A DNA stretch of 64,000 nucleotides from an uncultured Clostridia bacterium (GTDB lineage Bacteria; Bacillota; Clostridia; Christensenellales; Borkfalkiaceae), in contig CALWCE010000001.1 in NCBI GenBank assembly GCA_944376295.1, positions 62,001 to 126,000 of the forward strand. Direction: 5' to 3'. A program made the translations under genes and the position numbers. Positions within the stretch are counted from its first letter, which is position 1; each line of letters opens with the position of its first letter. Shown one piece after another: positions 16,132 to 26,607 of this stretch. The notes under the pieces are model-generated. The model saw nothing but the letters and a program-made list of their open reading frames with translations, had not been told where the DNA came from and made no database searches.

Positions 16132-16434
16132 ATGACAGAACTTGTGTTGGCAGCAGCCGCTGCTAAAGAAGGGATCTTATGGGTGCTCGTGCTCTTTCTC
16201 GTCTGTTTTGGCGCGGTGCATGCGGCAAGGCTCGCTCTTCTCGGCTGGCGGGCAGTGAAGGGCGCGCCACAGGAAAAACCGAAGGCTCCCGAACAGAAGG
16301 AGGCAGAGCCCGAGACAAGACCCGAAGAAGCCCCCCGGGAAAAACCTGCGCCCGTCTATCTTCTGGTGGAGAAAAAGCGCGTCAGAAAAAAACCCAAATA
16401 CGAAGAGCCCAAGCGCATCGACCTCAAAGAGTGA
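16132..16434 (+). CDS. Small single-span membrane protein, charged cytosolic tail
   Basis: 100 residues. A hydrophobic segment at about 14-37 (EGILWVLVLFLVCFGAVHAA) is followed by a Lys/Glu/Pro-rich stretch and a conserved-looking basic end (VYLLVEKKRVRKKPKYEEP). The ribosome binding site is weak (AGAGG about 14 bases upstream). It diverges from the DeoC-like gene with about 80 bases between the start codons. I do not recognise a named family; a membrane-tethered protein whose tail contacts nucleic acid or a partner would fit the composition, but that is speculation. Confidence 0.5.
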   Translation: MTELVLAAAAAKEGILWVLVLFLVCFGAVHAARLALLGWRAVKGAPQEKPKAPEQKEAEPETRPEEAPREKPAPVYLLVEKKRVRKKPKYEEPKRIDLKE

Positions 16435-16503
16435 GGGCGCGGAAACGAGGGTGCAACGGAACAAACGCAAAAGTCTCAAAATCGAGCGTCAACCGAAACG
16501 GAG

Positions 16504-16533
16504 GCGCGGCGGCGCAGAAATGCGCCGCCGCGC
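16504..16533. other. GC-rich stem-loop between converging genes
   Basis: GCGCGGCGGCGC and its complement around a six-base loop, followed on the plus strand by TTCACGGTTTGTTT. It could terminate the small membrane-protein gene, though its T run is poor. Confidence 0.45.
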
Positions 16534-16545
16534 TTCACGGTTTGT

Positions 16546-17223
16546 TTATAAATTAAAATCCGGTTTTGGAATGAAATAGAGAAGCTCAACAGCATACGAC
16601 GACGATTCCATACCGGGTGTATAATCAATGAGCGCGCCGTCCACCAGATCGAGATACTGTTCCCCGCGTTTGACGGCAGGGATCAAAGCATCGGTTCCGC
16701 TGCTGTTCGTTATAGTCGATCGGATCTCCAACAGATAACGACGCTCATTCTCGATCCCCGCCACCTTAAAATGACTTTGACGGTAAGCGATCACATCTCC
16801 ATTTTCATTGCGATAAAATTCCCGATTTTTATATGCGATCCGATCCCCGTTCTCATCGGTGATCACGTCAGTTGCCCCCTCCTTCACCCGATAGGGCATC
16901 CGGCTTTCCGGCTGCATATTACTGAGAGTATACATCTTCCACGGGAATTGCTCTCTGTCGATAAGCACATACAAAAATCCTTGCGGCTGAAATTCAATGA
17001 GCATGTAGTTAAGTTCGTCATACTCGTTATAAACGGGAAAAACTTCAAGCCCCGTATATTCGCTGCCTTCGCCCAAAAATCGCTCCTTTGCGCACTCCGT
17101 GACGCGCGCAACGTGCTCTTCTTCCGTATAGGAGCTTGCACGGCACGAACTCAAACTCAACAGCATGCCAAGAAGCAAAACAAACGAAAGCAATGCCGCA
17201 GCCATTTTGCAGCTCTTTCTCAC
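16546..17223 (-). CDS. Putative lipoprotein of unknown function
   Basis: 225 residues with a lipoprotein signal: basic start, hydrophobic stretch, LSLSSC with Cys at 27. The mature part has a repeated turn motif (DENGDRIAYKNREFYRNENG) like small surface beta-structures. Base composition is clearly lower in GC than the neighbours, which may point to transfer. The start is problematic. The best ribosome binding site (GGGAGG) is eight bases before an ATG in another frame, while the in-frame GTG at 17223 lies 16 bases away; an ATG at 17205 is the alternative. It has a consensus promoter of its own. Confidence 0.65.
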   Translation of the reverse strand: MRKSCKMAAALLSFVLLLGMLLSLSSCRASSYTEEEHVARVTECAKERFLGEGSEYTGLEVFPVYNEYDELNYMLIEFQPQGFLYVLIDREQFPWKMYTLSNMQPESRMPYRVKEGATDVITDENGDRIAYKNREFYRNENGDVIAYRQSHFKVAGIENERRYLLEIRSTITNSSGTDALIPAVKRGEQYLDLVDGALIDYTPGMESSSYAVELLYFIPKPDFNL

Positions 17224-17267
17224 GGACTGACATTTCGCACCTCCCGATATGTATTTTCTGTATGAAT

Positions 17268-17296
17268 ATTATAGCACAGGAGCTTTGCCCTGTCAA
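17268..17296 (-). promoter_or_regulatory. Consensus sigma-A promoter of the lipoprotein gene
   Basis: TTGACA, 17 bases, TATAAT on the minus strand, about 45 bases upstream of the start: a perfect match to both hexamers. Confidence 0.85.
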
Positions 17297-17347
17297 GAGG
17301 AAAAAAGAAATTATTTTCTCTTTGCAATCAAGGGAAGACGAAACGCA

Positions 17348-17380
17348 GCGCCCGCCGCAGCTTTTCGCTGCGGCGGGCGC
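17348..17380 (-). terminator. GC-rich stem-loop after the kinase-like remnant
   Basis: GCGCCCGCCGCAGC and its complement around TTTTC. On the minus strand it is followed by TGCGTTTCGTC, a poor T run; it lies about 25 bases past the last stop codon of the rsfS-side transcript. Confidence 0.45.
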
Positions 17381-17404
17381 TTCAAAACATAATAAACACC
17401 TCGA

Positions 17405-17814
17405 TCAGAACAAAAGCTCACCCCGCTCTAAGGTGCGCGCCATCTTCATCGCCGCGCGGAAATAACGGGAAAAGTAGGGGCGATCTTCCCTCCCGTACTT
17501 GTTTCCGACGAACACCCACTCGCACGTTTCGGCAAAGACAAAGTAGGAGAGCGCATACAAATACTCCCGCCGCGAAATGCCGCGGCGCGAAACGAACTGC
17601 ACAAAGTACTGCTCCACGGCGTATGCGCGCTGCTCTTTTGTCATGCGGAAAAGCTCGTAATGCTCCCTCCCGTGCGCGATGAGGCGAGAAAAACCGACGG
17701 GGTAGGGCAAAATGCCGCCCGCCTCCCAATCGAGAAGGACGGCAAAAAGCGGGGTTCGCCCTTAAAAAGATCGGCAGCCCCGCATTTGTACCAAAGAGAA
17801 AGAAGCGGCTCCAT
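17405..17814 (-). pseudogene. Frame-broken remnant resembling a choline/aminoglycoside kinase
   Basis: An ATG at 17814, two bases after the rsfS stop, opens MEPLLSLWYKCGAADLFKGE and soon leaves the meaningful frame. The neighbouring frame then reads VLLDWEAGGILPYPVGFSRL and continues to 17405 as an aromatic-rich helical domain (SYFVFAETCEWVFVGNKYGR). LLDWEAGG resembles the metal-binding DWE segment of phosphotransferases of the choline kinase/APH fold, here missing the N-lobe and the catalytic HGD loop. A stop codon sits just before this frame. I read it as a truncated, frameshifted gene. A real small protein using a TTG start at 17710 is the alternative. The family assignment is tentative. 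Confidence 0.4.
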
Positions 17815-17816
17815 CC

Positions 17817-18167
17817 TCAATCTTCGTAGCGTTCGACGTTAGAGCCCGAATCCCAAAGCCGCTCCAGATAATAGAAGAGGCGGGATTCTTCGTTGAAGAC
17901 GTGCACGATGACGTCGCCGTAATCGAGGACGCCCCACCTGCCTTCGCGGAAGCCCTCCTGACGGATGGGATCGAGCCCGTAGAGCTTCTTGATCTGCTCA
18001 TCGACGTTATCGCCCAAAGAGTGGACCTGCGTCGTCGATTTGCCCGTCGCGATGACGAAATAGCTGCACACCACCGTCTGATCGCCCACGTTGAGGATGA
18101 CGATGTCGGACGCCTTTTTATCCGACAGCACCTTGGCACACGCCTTTGCAAGTTCGTAACTTTCCAT
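17817..18167 (-). CDS. rsfS: Ribosomal silencing factor RsfS
   Basis: RsfS binds uL14 on the large subunit and blocks subunit joining when nutrients are low. The 116-residue protein shows the family signatures DIVILNVGDQTVVCSYFVIA, GKSTTQVHSLGDNV and WGVLDYGDVIVHVF ending near YYLERLW. TAGGAGG precedes the ATG by six bases. It lies downstream of the NadD-YqeK fusion, the usual nadD-yqeK-rsfS order of Bacillota, with a short palindromic repeat in the gap. Confidence 0.93.
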   Translation of the reverse strand: MESYELAKACAKVLSDKKASDIVILNVGDQTVVCSYFVIATGKSTTQVHSLGDNVDEQIKKLYGLDPIRQEGFREGRWGVLDYGDVIVHVFNEESRLFYYLERLWDSGSNVERYED

Positions 18168-18199
18168 TCAATTTCCTCCTAATTCTTGATGATTTATCG

Positions 18200-18231
18200 A
18201 TATTATGTCTGACATAATACTATTCTAATAT
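18200..18231. repeat. Short palindromic repeat family C, copy 1
   Basis: TATTATGTCTGACATAATA (a near-perfect palindrome) followed by CTATTCTAATATG. It differs from copy 3 at one position over the 26-base core. It lies in the rsfS / nadD gap. Confidence 0.8.
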
Positions 18232-18233
18232 GA

Positions 18234-19367
18234 TTATTTCGCGTTTTCGACCCGCGATTTGACGAAATCGTACGCCTCTTGAGTGAGAGGATACACTTCT
18301 TTCCCCGTGCCGTTCAGATACTCCACTTCGTGGCGGAGACTTTCGAAAAGACACTCGTCGAGATCTTTCCAAAACAGCGTTCGCAGCGTTTCGACCCCGG
18401 GGAAATCACGCCCTGCCTCCAAAAGATCGGAAAGATAGACGAGCTTTTCAAGCTCCCCCATCCCCGCGCGGCCGCTCGTGTGATAGCGGATGGCGTCGAG
18501 CACCTCCCGATCGCGGATGCCGAAATGCTGTTCGGCAAGGTAGGCGCCCGTATATTGATGCAGCACGGGAGGCGGCACGTTTTCGGGGCAGGAAAACCCT
18601 TCAAGCAAGGGAGAGGAGAGCGGGACATACTTGGCGCAGTCGTGCAGCGCGGCGGCGAGCAGCGCCTTCTCTTCGGGGATGCGAAGGGAGCGGGCGCGGG
18701 CGCACGCCATTTGCGCGACGCGGAAGCTGTGTTCGCGGCGCTCGGGTTTTTCGAGCGCCAACGCGGGAGCGATCGCGGGATGGGTGTAGAGCCCCCTCTC
18801 GCGGATGAAGGCAAGCACCCGCTCATCAAGCGCTTCGGGATCCTTGCCGAATGCGAGGGAGACGCGGATGTCCGTCGACGAGACCGCCTCTCCCGAAAAA
18901 CCGAGGGAAAGAAAATCTTTGCCGAACGCCGAATGAAAGCGCGCGCGCAGGGCTTCCGTCTCCTCGGCTCCCCTTCCGCAGGCGACGAGCGTCACATGCT
19001 TCAGAATGTCGTCGGGCTGTCTCCAGGTGAAAAAATCTTCGAGCATGTCCGCCCCGACGAGGAAATAGCGTTCGGCATCGGGGTATTGTTTTGCAAAGGC
19101 GCGGCAGGTGAGACAGGAATAGCTCACGCCCTCCTGAGAGAGCTCAAAGTCGCTCACGCGGACGCGCGGCTCATGCTCAAAGGCGAGGCGGCACATCTGA
19201 AGGCGCGCCTCCCCGTCTGCCTGCGCGCCGAGGCGCTTGTGCGGGGCAAGCCGCGAGGGCATCACAATGACGAGATCGAGCGACAGCTCGCGGATGGCGG
19301 CGCGGACAAAATTGACGTGTTCGCGATGAACGGGGTCGAACGACCCCCCAAAAAGTGCGATCTTCAT
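18234..19367 (-). CDS. Fused nicotinate-nucleotide adenylyltransferase (NadD) and HD-domain YqeK
   Basis: 377 residues from ATG 19367. Residues 1-200 are NadD, which makes nicotinate adenine dinucleotide from nicotinate mononucleotide and ATP: KIALFGGSFDPVHREHVNF holds the GSFDPVH nucleotidyltransferase motif, and SSTDIRVSLAFGKD the ISSTxIR motif. Residues about 205-377 are a YqeK-type HD phosphohydrolase (LLAAALHDCAKYVP with HD, EHSFRVAQMA, HTSGRAGM), a family that hydrolyses diadenosine tetraphosphate. The two are usually adjacent separate genes; here they are one frame. The fusion links NAD synthesis with removal of ApppppA-type alarmones in one polypeptide. Followed by rsfS. Confidence 0.92.
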   Translation of the reverse strand: MKIALFGGSFDPVHREHVNFVRAAIRELSLDLVIVMPSRLAPHKRLGAQADGEARLQMCRLAFEHEPRVRVSDFELSQEGVSYSCLTCRAFAKQYPDAERYFLVGADMLEDFFTWRQPDDILKHVTLVACGRGAEETEALRARFHSAFGKDFLSLGFSGEAVSSTDIRVSLAFGKDPEALDERVLAFIRERGLYTHPAIAPALALEKPERREHSFRVAQMACARARSLRIPEEKALLAAALHDCAKYVPLSSPLLEGFSCPENVPPPVLHQYTGAYLAEQHFGIRDREVLDAIRYHTSGRAGMGELEKLVYLSDLLEAGRDFPGVETLRTLFWKDLDECLFESLRHEVEYLNGTGKEVYPLTQEAYDFVKSRVENAK

Positions 19368-19450
19368 AATTTTACCTGCATGACCGGCGTTTTCAAGCAA
19401 AACGCCCTTCGTTTTGTTTAACTTTTTCCCAATGGGTCAACAATGAAAGC

Positions 19451-20197
19451 ATGAAACTATTTCCCATCGCGGCAGATGCACTGTTTTATGCCTCCTGCTG
19501 CTTTTTGCTCGTACTCGGCGTTCTGCGGTATTTCGGGACCCCACTCCCGCTTGCCCTGCTCGCAGCCGCAGCCGCCGCTCTCGCCATCGGCGCCGCAGTC
19601 TTTCTCATCAAACAAAAAAGACAAAACAAAAAATATCTCGGAGGCGCCGAAGAGAGAAAACGCGCAGCGCTCATGACGCACCTTGCCCTCGCACCGCCCG
19701 AAGAAATAAAAGCACTGCTCCTTCATGCCCTTGAAACGAACGGACAGCAAGCGGAGCTCAAGGAAGGCGAACTCGTTCTCAACGGCAGTCCCGTAGCACT
19801 CCTCTTTCGGATGGCGCCCGCATTGCAGGACGACGTCGCCGCGCTCGTCAGAACATACGGCAGCAAATTTACGCTCATTTGCAGCGACCTCTCGCCCGAA
19901 GCAGAGGAACTCATACAAAGCCTGAACGTCCGGACGATCGAGGCAGCCGAACTGTACTCCGTTTTGAAAGAAACGGACAGCATCCCCGAAAAGCTTCTCC
20001 CGCCCGTGCCTTCCCGAAAAAGCAGGAGAGAACGCTTCCGCGCCGTTTTCAAAAAGTCCAACGCGCGCCCTTTTTTTGTGAGCGGCGCACTGCTGCTCCT
20101 CATGAGCTTATTCGCACTCTTCCCCGTCTATTATTTGGCGGCAGGGAGCGCGCTTTTGCTGCTCTCGGCAGGGCTTCGCCTGCTTGCGCCAGCCTGA
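19451..20197 (+). CDS. Four-span membrane protein with cytosolic domain, unknown function
   Basis: 248 residues. Two membrane segments near the N-terminus (about 10-29 and 32-54), a cytosolic domain of about 145 residues, and two more near the C-terminus (about 203-222 and 224-244). The cytosolic part (LLHALETNGQQAELKEGELV and FTLICSDLSPEAEELIQSLN) has an alternating strand/helix pattern reminiscent of nuclease-fold (Mrr-like) domains but no visible D-ExK catalytic set. No ribosome binding site is obvious, so the start could differ. It diverges from nadD-yqeK. I do not recognise the family. Confidence 0.6.
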   Translation: MKLFPIAADALFYASCCFLLVLGVLRYFGTPLPLALLAAAAAALAIGAAVFLIKQKRQNKKYLGGAEERKRAALMTHLALAPPEEIKALLLHALETNGQQAELKEGELVLNGSPVALLFRMAPALQDDVAALVRTYGSKFTLICSDLSPEAEELIQSLNVRTIEAAELYSVLKETDSIPEKLLPPVPSRKSRRERFRAVFKKSNARPFFVSGALLLLMSLFALFPVYYLAAGSALLLLSAGLRLLAPA

Positions 20198-20204
20198 TCG
20201 ATTG

Positions 20205-20234
20205 TATTATGTCTGACACAATACTATGCTAATC
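20205..20234. repeat. Short palindromic repeat family C, copy 2
   Basis: TATTATGTCTGACACAATAC followed by TATGCTAATC, just after the stop of the four-span membrane protein. One core mismatch to copy 3. Confidence 0.8.
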
Positions 20235-20286
20235 TATGATTTCTGTACGATATCTGCACGATTCGTTATAATTTAATTGCAGATCC

Positions 20287-21735
20287 TTAATTTTGTCGCA
20301 AACCGAGGATCGCCTCCCCGAAGCAGGCGATGACATCCTCCGCCGTGACGGAATATTCGCCAAGCTTCTCCGCCGCAAGCTCGCCCGCCTTCCCGAATAG
20401 ATAGGAAGCGACGCAAGCCGCCTCGAAGGGCGGTATGCCGCGGGCGCAGGTGCCCGCAAGAAGTCCGGAAAGCACATCGCCGCTCCCCCCTTTCGCAAGC
20501 GCGGGAGTGCCCGTCAGATTGAGGGCAAGGCGCTCCCCGTCGGTGATGAGCGTGCGGTTATTTTTGAGCGCCACGACAACGCCGTACTCCTTCGCAAACG
20601 CTTGGGCGGACTCTGCGGCGGAGGAAAGCACCTCCCCCACGCTCCGCCCCGTAAGGCGGGAAAATTCTTTGGGGTGCGGCGTCAGGATGACGCGGCAGGA
20701 CTTGTGCTTCAAGACCTCCACGCCGTATTTTGCAAGGGTGTTGAGCCCGTCCGCGTCGATGACGAGGGTGCCCGTGTAGGCTTCCATGAGCTCCGCGATG
20801 TGTGCATACAGGCGCTCGCTGACGCCCGCCCCCATGCCGAGGGTGATGCAGTCCGCAGAGAGGATGTCTCCGTCGAGCGCTTCGAAGCGGCGCAGGACGC
20901 AAGAAGAGAGCTTCCCGATGGCAGCAGAATAGAGCGCATCTTCCGCAATGAGTTCGGTATAACCCGCCCCCGAACGAAGGCACGCCCCCGCCGCCAGAAA
21001 GACGGCGCCCGGGTACTTCACCTCCGCCGCAAACAGGCAGGCTCTTCCGAACGCGCCCTTGTGCGTGTTGCTCTTCCGCTTGGGGAAACAGGCGGAAACG
21101 TCCTTCTCCTCCCAAATTTCCGTGCCCGCGAAAACGGGCGGGATGCCGATGTCGGCAAGCGTCACTTGCCCGCACACGTCGGGGCCGTCCGCCATCAGAA
21201 GGCAGCGCTTTACAAGCCCCATCGTCACTGTCTCATCGGCGCGCACGCAGGGGGTGAGGGCGATCCCGTTTTCGGAAAGCCCGCTCGGAAGATCGGCGGA
21301 AATGACATAAGAAGCGCCCCCGCAGAACTCGATGAGCTGCTTTGCCGCCCCTTCCGGCGCGCGCGAAAGCCCCGTTCCGAGAATGCAGTCGACGACGAGG
21401 GCGTATCTGCGGCGGGGGATGACGCCTATGATCTCGCCCGGAAAGCGTGCTTTTTCCGCCGCGCAGTCGGGGGAGAACTTTTCCGCAAGACACAAAACAG
21501 CCGCCTCTTTGCCGCGTTCCAAAAGGATACGCGCCGCGACGAAACCGTCGCCGCCGTTGTTGCCGCCGCCGCACACAAAGAGCGCGTCCGGAACACCGAG
21601 GCGCGCCATCGCCGCCTCAACCGCGTCCGCAAGGGCAGTCCCCGCGCGCTCCATGAGCTCCAAAGAGGGCGTACCGCCCTCGATCGCCGCGCGGTCCGCA
21701 CTCCTCATTTCTTCTACCGAAAAGCAGAATTTCAT
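20287..21735 (-). CDS. nnr: Bifunctional NAD(P)H-hydrate epimerase / ADP-dependent dehydratase
   Basis: This enzyme repairs hydrated NADH and NADPH: an N-terminal epimerase domain interconverts R and S hydrates and a C-terminal ribokinase-like domain dehydrates the S form with ADP. ATG 21735 follows GGGGAGG and gives 482 residues. The epimerase part shows LFVCGGGNNGGDGFVAARIL and VDCILGTGLSR. The dehydratase part shows KGAFGRACLFA, VIDADGLNTLAKYG, RVILTPHPKEFSRL and GTPALAKGGSGDVLSGLLAG with the conserved GSGDVL loop. Its ATG overlaps the recX stop (ATGA), so the two are translated together. Lipid or NAD neighbours nearby include nadD. Confidence 0.95.
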   Translation of the reverse strand: MKFCFSVEEMRSADRAAIEGGTPSLELMERAGTALADAVEAAMARLGVPDALFVCGGGNNGGDGFVAARILLERGKEAAVLCLAEKFSPDCAAEKARFPGEIIGVIPRRRYALVVDCILGTGLSRAPEGAAKQLIEFCGGASYVISADLPSGLSENGIALTPCVRADETVTMGLVKRCLLMADGPDVCGQVTLADIGIPPVFAGTEIWEEKDVSACFPKRKSNTHKGAFGRACLFAAEVKYPGAVFLAAGACLRSGAGYTELIAEDALYSAAIGKLSSCVLRRFEALDGDILSADCITLGMGAGVSERLYAHIAELMEAYTGTLVIDADGLNTLAKYGVEVLKHKSCRVILTPHPKEFSRLTGRSVGEVLSSAAESAQAFAKEYGVVVALKNNRTLITDGERLALNLTGTPALAKGGSGDVLSGLLAGTCARGIPPFEAACVASYLFGKAGELAAEKLGEYSVTAEDVIACFGEAILGLRQN

Positions 21736-22418
21736 GTTTCCTCCCCGTCCGCACCGCACGCGCCATCCTCCGCGCCGCCTGCGCCCGAATCGTCTTCACC
21801 GTCGAAGTCTTCTTCGCCGCGCAAGCGTTCGAGCGCCGCACGCGCCGTATCGTAGTCAAATCCCTTGGAAAGAAGATGGCGGTACGCCTTGGAGAGCGTC
21901 GCTTTGTCCGTTATTTTGCCGCGCAGGTACTTTGTAAGGACCGAGAATGCCGCGTCCGCCTCACCCGAAACATTAGAAAGCGCCTCTTCGATCGCCTCGT
22001 CCGAAACGCCCTTCTGCCTTAATTCCATGGCGATGAGGCGGTTCCCCTTTTTCTTTCCCGCGTGCTCGGCATATGCCCGCGCGTACGCCGCGTCGTCGAG
22101 ATAGCCGTAGGAGCGCATCTTTTCGACGACGTAGTCGGAGATATCTTCGAGATACCCCTTCTTTCTGAGATAGGCGCGGATGTCCTTTTCCGTCTTCATG
22201 GAGGCGGTGATGTAGATGAGCGCCTTGTCGAGCGCGGTCAATTTCTCGCTCTCGAGCTGCATGCGGGAGAGTTCTTCCTCCGAGACGGCGACGCCCACTT
22301 TGAGGCGGTGCTTTATAACGGTCTCCAGCTTCATGCCGCAGAAAAACCTGCCGTCCACTTCGATGTTGCACCGCTCTTTATCCTTGATCTGCGGCGTGAT
22401 GCCCGTGATCTCCGCCAT
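21732..22418 (-). CDS. recX: Regulatory protein RecX
   Basis: RecX modulates RecA filaments during recombination and SOS. Starting at ATG 22418, seven bases after GGGAGG, it has 228 residues. It has the three-helix repeats of the family: ALIYITASMKTEKDIRAYLR with KKGYLEDISDYVVEKMRSYG, then the YLDDAAYARAYAE helix and RLIAMELRQKGV. A final acidic Glu/Asp/Gly-rich tail of about 30 residues is unusual. Further upstream ATG codons (22445, 22499) lie before the ribosome binding site and are not favoured. A TATAAT -10 box sits immediately upstream. It overlaps nnr by four bases. Confidence 0.88.
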   Translation of the reverse strand: MAEITGITPQIKDKERCNIEVDGRFFCGMKLETVIKHRLKVGVAVSEEELSRMQLESEKLTALDKALIYITASMKTEKDIRAYLRKKGYLEDISDYVVEKMRSYGYLDDAAYARAYAEHAGKKKGNRLIAMELRQKGVSDEAIEEALSNVSGEADAAFSVLTKYLRGKITDKATLSKAYRHLLSKGFDYDTARAALERLRGEEDFDGEDDSGAGGAEDGACGADGEET

Positions 22419-22509
22419 CGCTGCCTCCCGTTCTCTTTCCCCCATTATAGCCGATTTGCACGCAAAAGTCAATAGGGCGGCGCGCCGTATCGAGAGCAAA
22501 ACGGCGCAC

Positions 22510-22553
22510 CGAAAAGAAAGCCGCCCCGCGCTTCTTAGGAAGCGCGGGGCGGC
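22510..22553 (-). terminator. Rho-independent terminator of clpB
   Basis: Minus strand: GCCGCCCCGCGCTTC and its complement around a four-base loop, followed by TTTCTTTTC. Confidence 0.8.
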
Positions 22554-22583
22554 TTACAATATCAAGAGGTTCCTGTGTGTGTG

Positions 22584-25187
<2,604 letters not shown>

Positions 25188-25228
25188 ATTGCTTCCCTCC
25201 TTGTAAGAGTGGGATGATCTCCACCCGT

Positions 25229-25255
25229 ATTATACCGCAATTTCTGCGCGCTCAA
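25229..25255 (-). promoter_or_regulatory. Possible clpB promoter
   Basis: Minus strand TATAAT with TTGAGC 15 bases upstream (or TTTGAG at 16). The spacing is short for sigma-A. Confidence 0.4.
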
Positions 25256-25312
25256 ACACCGCGAAGAAAAAATACGAACATATTTTTGGATATGTTTTTT
25301 GTCCTCTCCCCC

Positions 25313-25341
25313 TTGCGGCGAAAAGAAAAATGTGCTATAAT
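25313..25341 (+). promoter_or_regulatory. Sigma-A promoter of the DUF1266 gene
   Basis: TTGCGG, 17 bases, TATAAT, followed 22 bases later by the ATG with GGAGG between. Confidence 0.55.
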
Positions 25342-25363
25342 GCAGAAAAAACGGAGGAGACCC

Positions 25364-26503
25364 ATGGTCGATATCAACGAGATCCGCGCGCGCAACGCAA
25401 AGCTGATGGCGGATATGCAAAAGCGCACGGAAGAGGCGGTGAGCAAACTGGAAATGCCCGCTCAGGACGAAAATGCGGACAGCGCCGAGGAGGAACGCGC
25501 CCGCCGTGCCGCCGAACTTGCCGCCGCGAACGAACAACGGCAGCGCGAGGTGCTCTCTCAGATGATGGGCGAAGAATTTGCAAGGCAGACTGCCGCCATG
25601 CAGGAAATGGTCTCGCAGGAAGTCCAAAGGCAGGCGGCTTCTGCGGCGGCGCAATTGCAGCAGGACGCCCTCAGCGCGCTGTTCGGCGACGACGCCGCCC
25701 TGTTTTCCGCCGCGCTGGATACCCTCGCGCAGACGGAAAACGACGAGGACGAGGAGGACGAGGAGCAGGAGCTCTCGCCCGAAGAGCTGTATGACTATCT
25801 CGAACGCAAGCTCGGGGAGATCGAAGCCCTCGAGGAGCCGCAGCCCAAAACCTACAACATCCCCGCGCTTTGGGAGCGCTTCTGCATCGCACTTTCCGGC
25901 ATCATCTCCACCGTGAACGACCACAAACTCGATGAACTCGACGTCGAGGAACGCGTTCCCCTCTTCGTGCAGCAGATCACGAGCCTCATCAGAAACAGCT
26001 GGGGCATCTCAGGAAGAGAAGATCTCATCGAAACGCTCCTCTATCTCTCCCGCGCGGGCTACCGCGCCCGCTTTTCGGCATACGGCGAAGCCGCATCCCC
26101 CGAAGAACTCTTCGGCGACGACACGGCGGAAGAGGACAGAGAGGGCATCGTCCGCGGTCATGCGTTCGTGCAGCACTTCAAAGACAAATTCGGCGCCGAT
26201 TTTCTGTTGGGCTGGGACATCGGCCGTGCGGCAATGATCACACGCTGGGGCTATTTCGTGGGCTGGCTGACGCAGGCGGAGGCGGAGCAGCTTCTCTCCG
26301 ACATGGGACAGGTCGCCGCGAACGGGCTCTCGGGCTGGAAGGAATTTGCGCGCTCCTACCTGTTTGGCGGCGCGTTCTGGAAAGAAGTCTGCGCGGCATA
26401 TGACGGGAAAAGCTACCTCGACACGCTGACGGACGCCGTTCAAAAACTGCTTTCGGACGGTCCCGAAGGCGCCTGGACGCATACCCCCTGGGCAAAGCCA
26501 TAA
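25364..26503 (+). CDS. DUF1266-containing protein with coiled-coil N-terminus
   Basis: ATG 25364 follows CGGAGGAG and gives 379 residues. Residues 1-115 are Glu/Ala/Gln-rich and predicted to be a long charged helix or coiled coil (LAAANEQRQREVLSQMMGEE). An acidic run (ENDEDEEDEEQELS) leads to a globular half. Near the end, LLGWDIGRAAMITRWGYFVG, WLTQAEAEQLLSDMGQ and WKEFARSYLFGGAFW match the DUF1266 pattern (W-D-R followed by GY-x-G, then a SW-EF-SY-G-FW block). DUF1266 proteins have no known biochemical activity. The gene is divergent from clpB and has its own promoter and terminator, so co-regulation with the heat-shock gene is possible but not shown. Confidence 0.75.
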   Translation: MVDINEIRARNAKLMADMQKRTEEAVSKLEMPAQDENADSAEEERARRAAELAAANEQRQREVLSQMMGEEFARQTAAMQEMVSQEVQRQAASAAAQLQQDALSALFGDDAALFSAALDTLAQTENDEDEEDEEQELSPEELYDYLERKLGEIEALEEPQPKTYNIPALWERFCIALSGIISTVNDHKLDELDVEERVPLFVQQITSLIRNSWGISGREDLIETLLYLSRAGYRARFSAYGEAASPEELFGDDTAEEDREGIVRGHAFVQHFKDKFGADFLLGWDIGRAAMITRWGYFVGWLTQAEAEQLLSDMGQVAANGLSGWKEFARSYLFGGAFWKEVCAAYDGKSYLDTLTDAVQKLLSDGPEGAWTHTPWAKP

Positions 26504-26518
26504 AACGCAAAAAGATAC

Positions 26519-26564
26519 GGCGGCGCGCCCTTTCTCAACGCAAAGGGCGCGCCGCCTCTTTTTT
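26519..26564 (+). terminator. Rho-independent terminator of the DUF1266 gene
   Basis: GGCGGCGCGCCCTTT and its complement around an eight-base loop, followed by TCTTTTTT. Confidence 0.9.
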
Positions 26565-26569
26565 GCATG

Positions 26570-26598
26570 AAAAAACCGCCCATGAAAGAGCGGTTTTT
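26570..26598 (-). terminator. Terminator of the ftsA-ftsZ transcript
   Basis: AAAAACCGC and GCGGTTTTT around a ten-base loop, immediately downstream of the ftsZ stop. On the minus strand it ends in T. Confidence 0.75.
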
Positions 26599-26607
26599 GA
26601 GAAGAAT

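Noticed and set aside
17045-17296. Alternative 83-codon frame (MSVREKELQNG...) over the lipoprotein start
   Set aside because: Has the better ribosome binding site but no recognisable protein features; kept only as a finding about the start.
25188-25260. CIRCE or CtsR operator before clpB (and before hsp20)
   Set aside because: Neither the TTAGCACTC inverted repeat nor a heptad GGTCAAA direct repeat is present.
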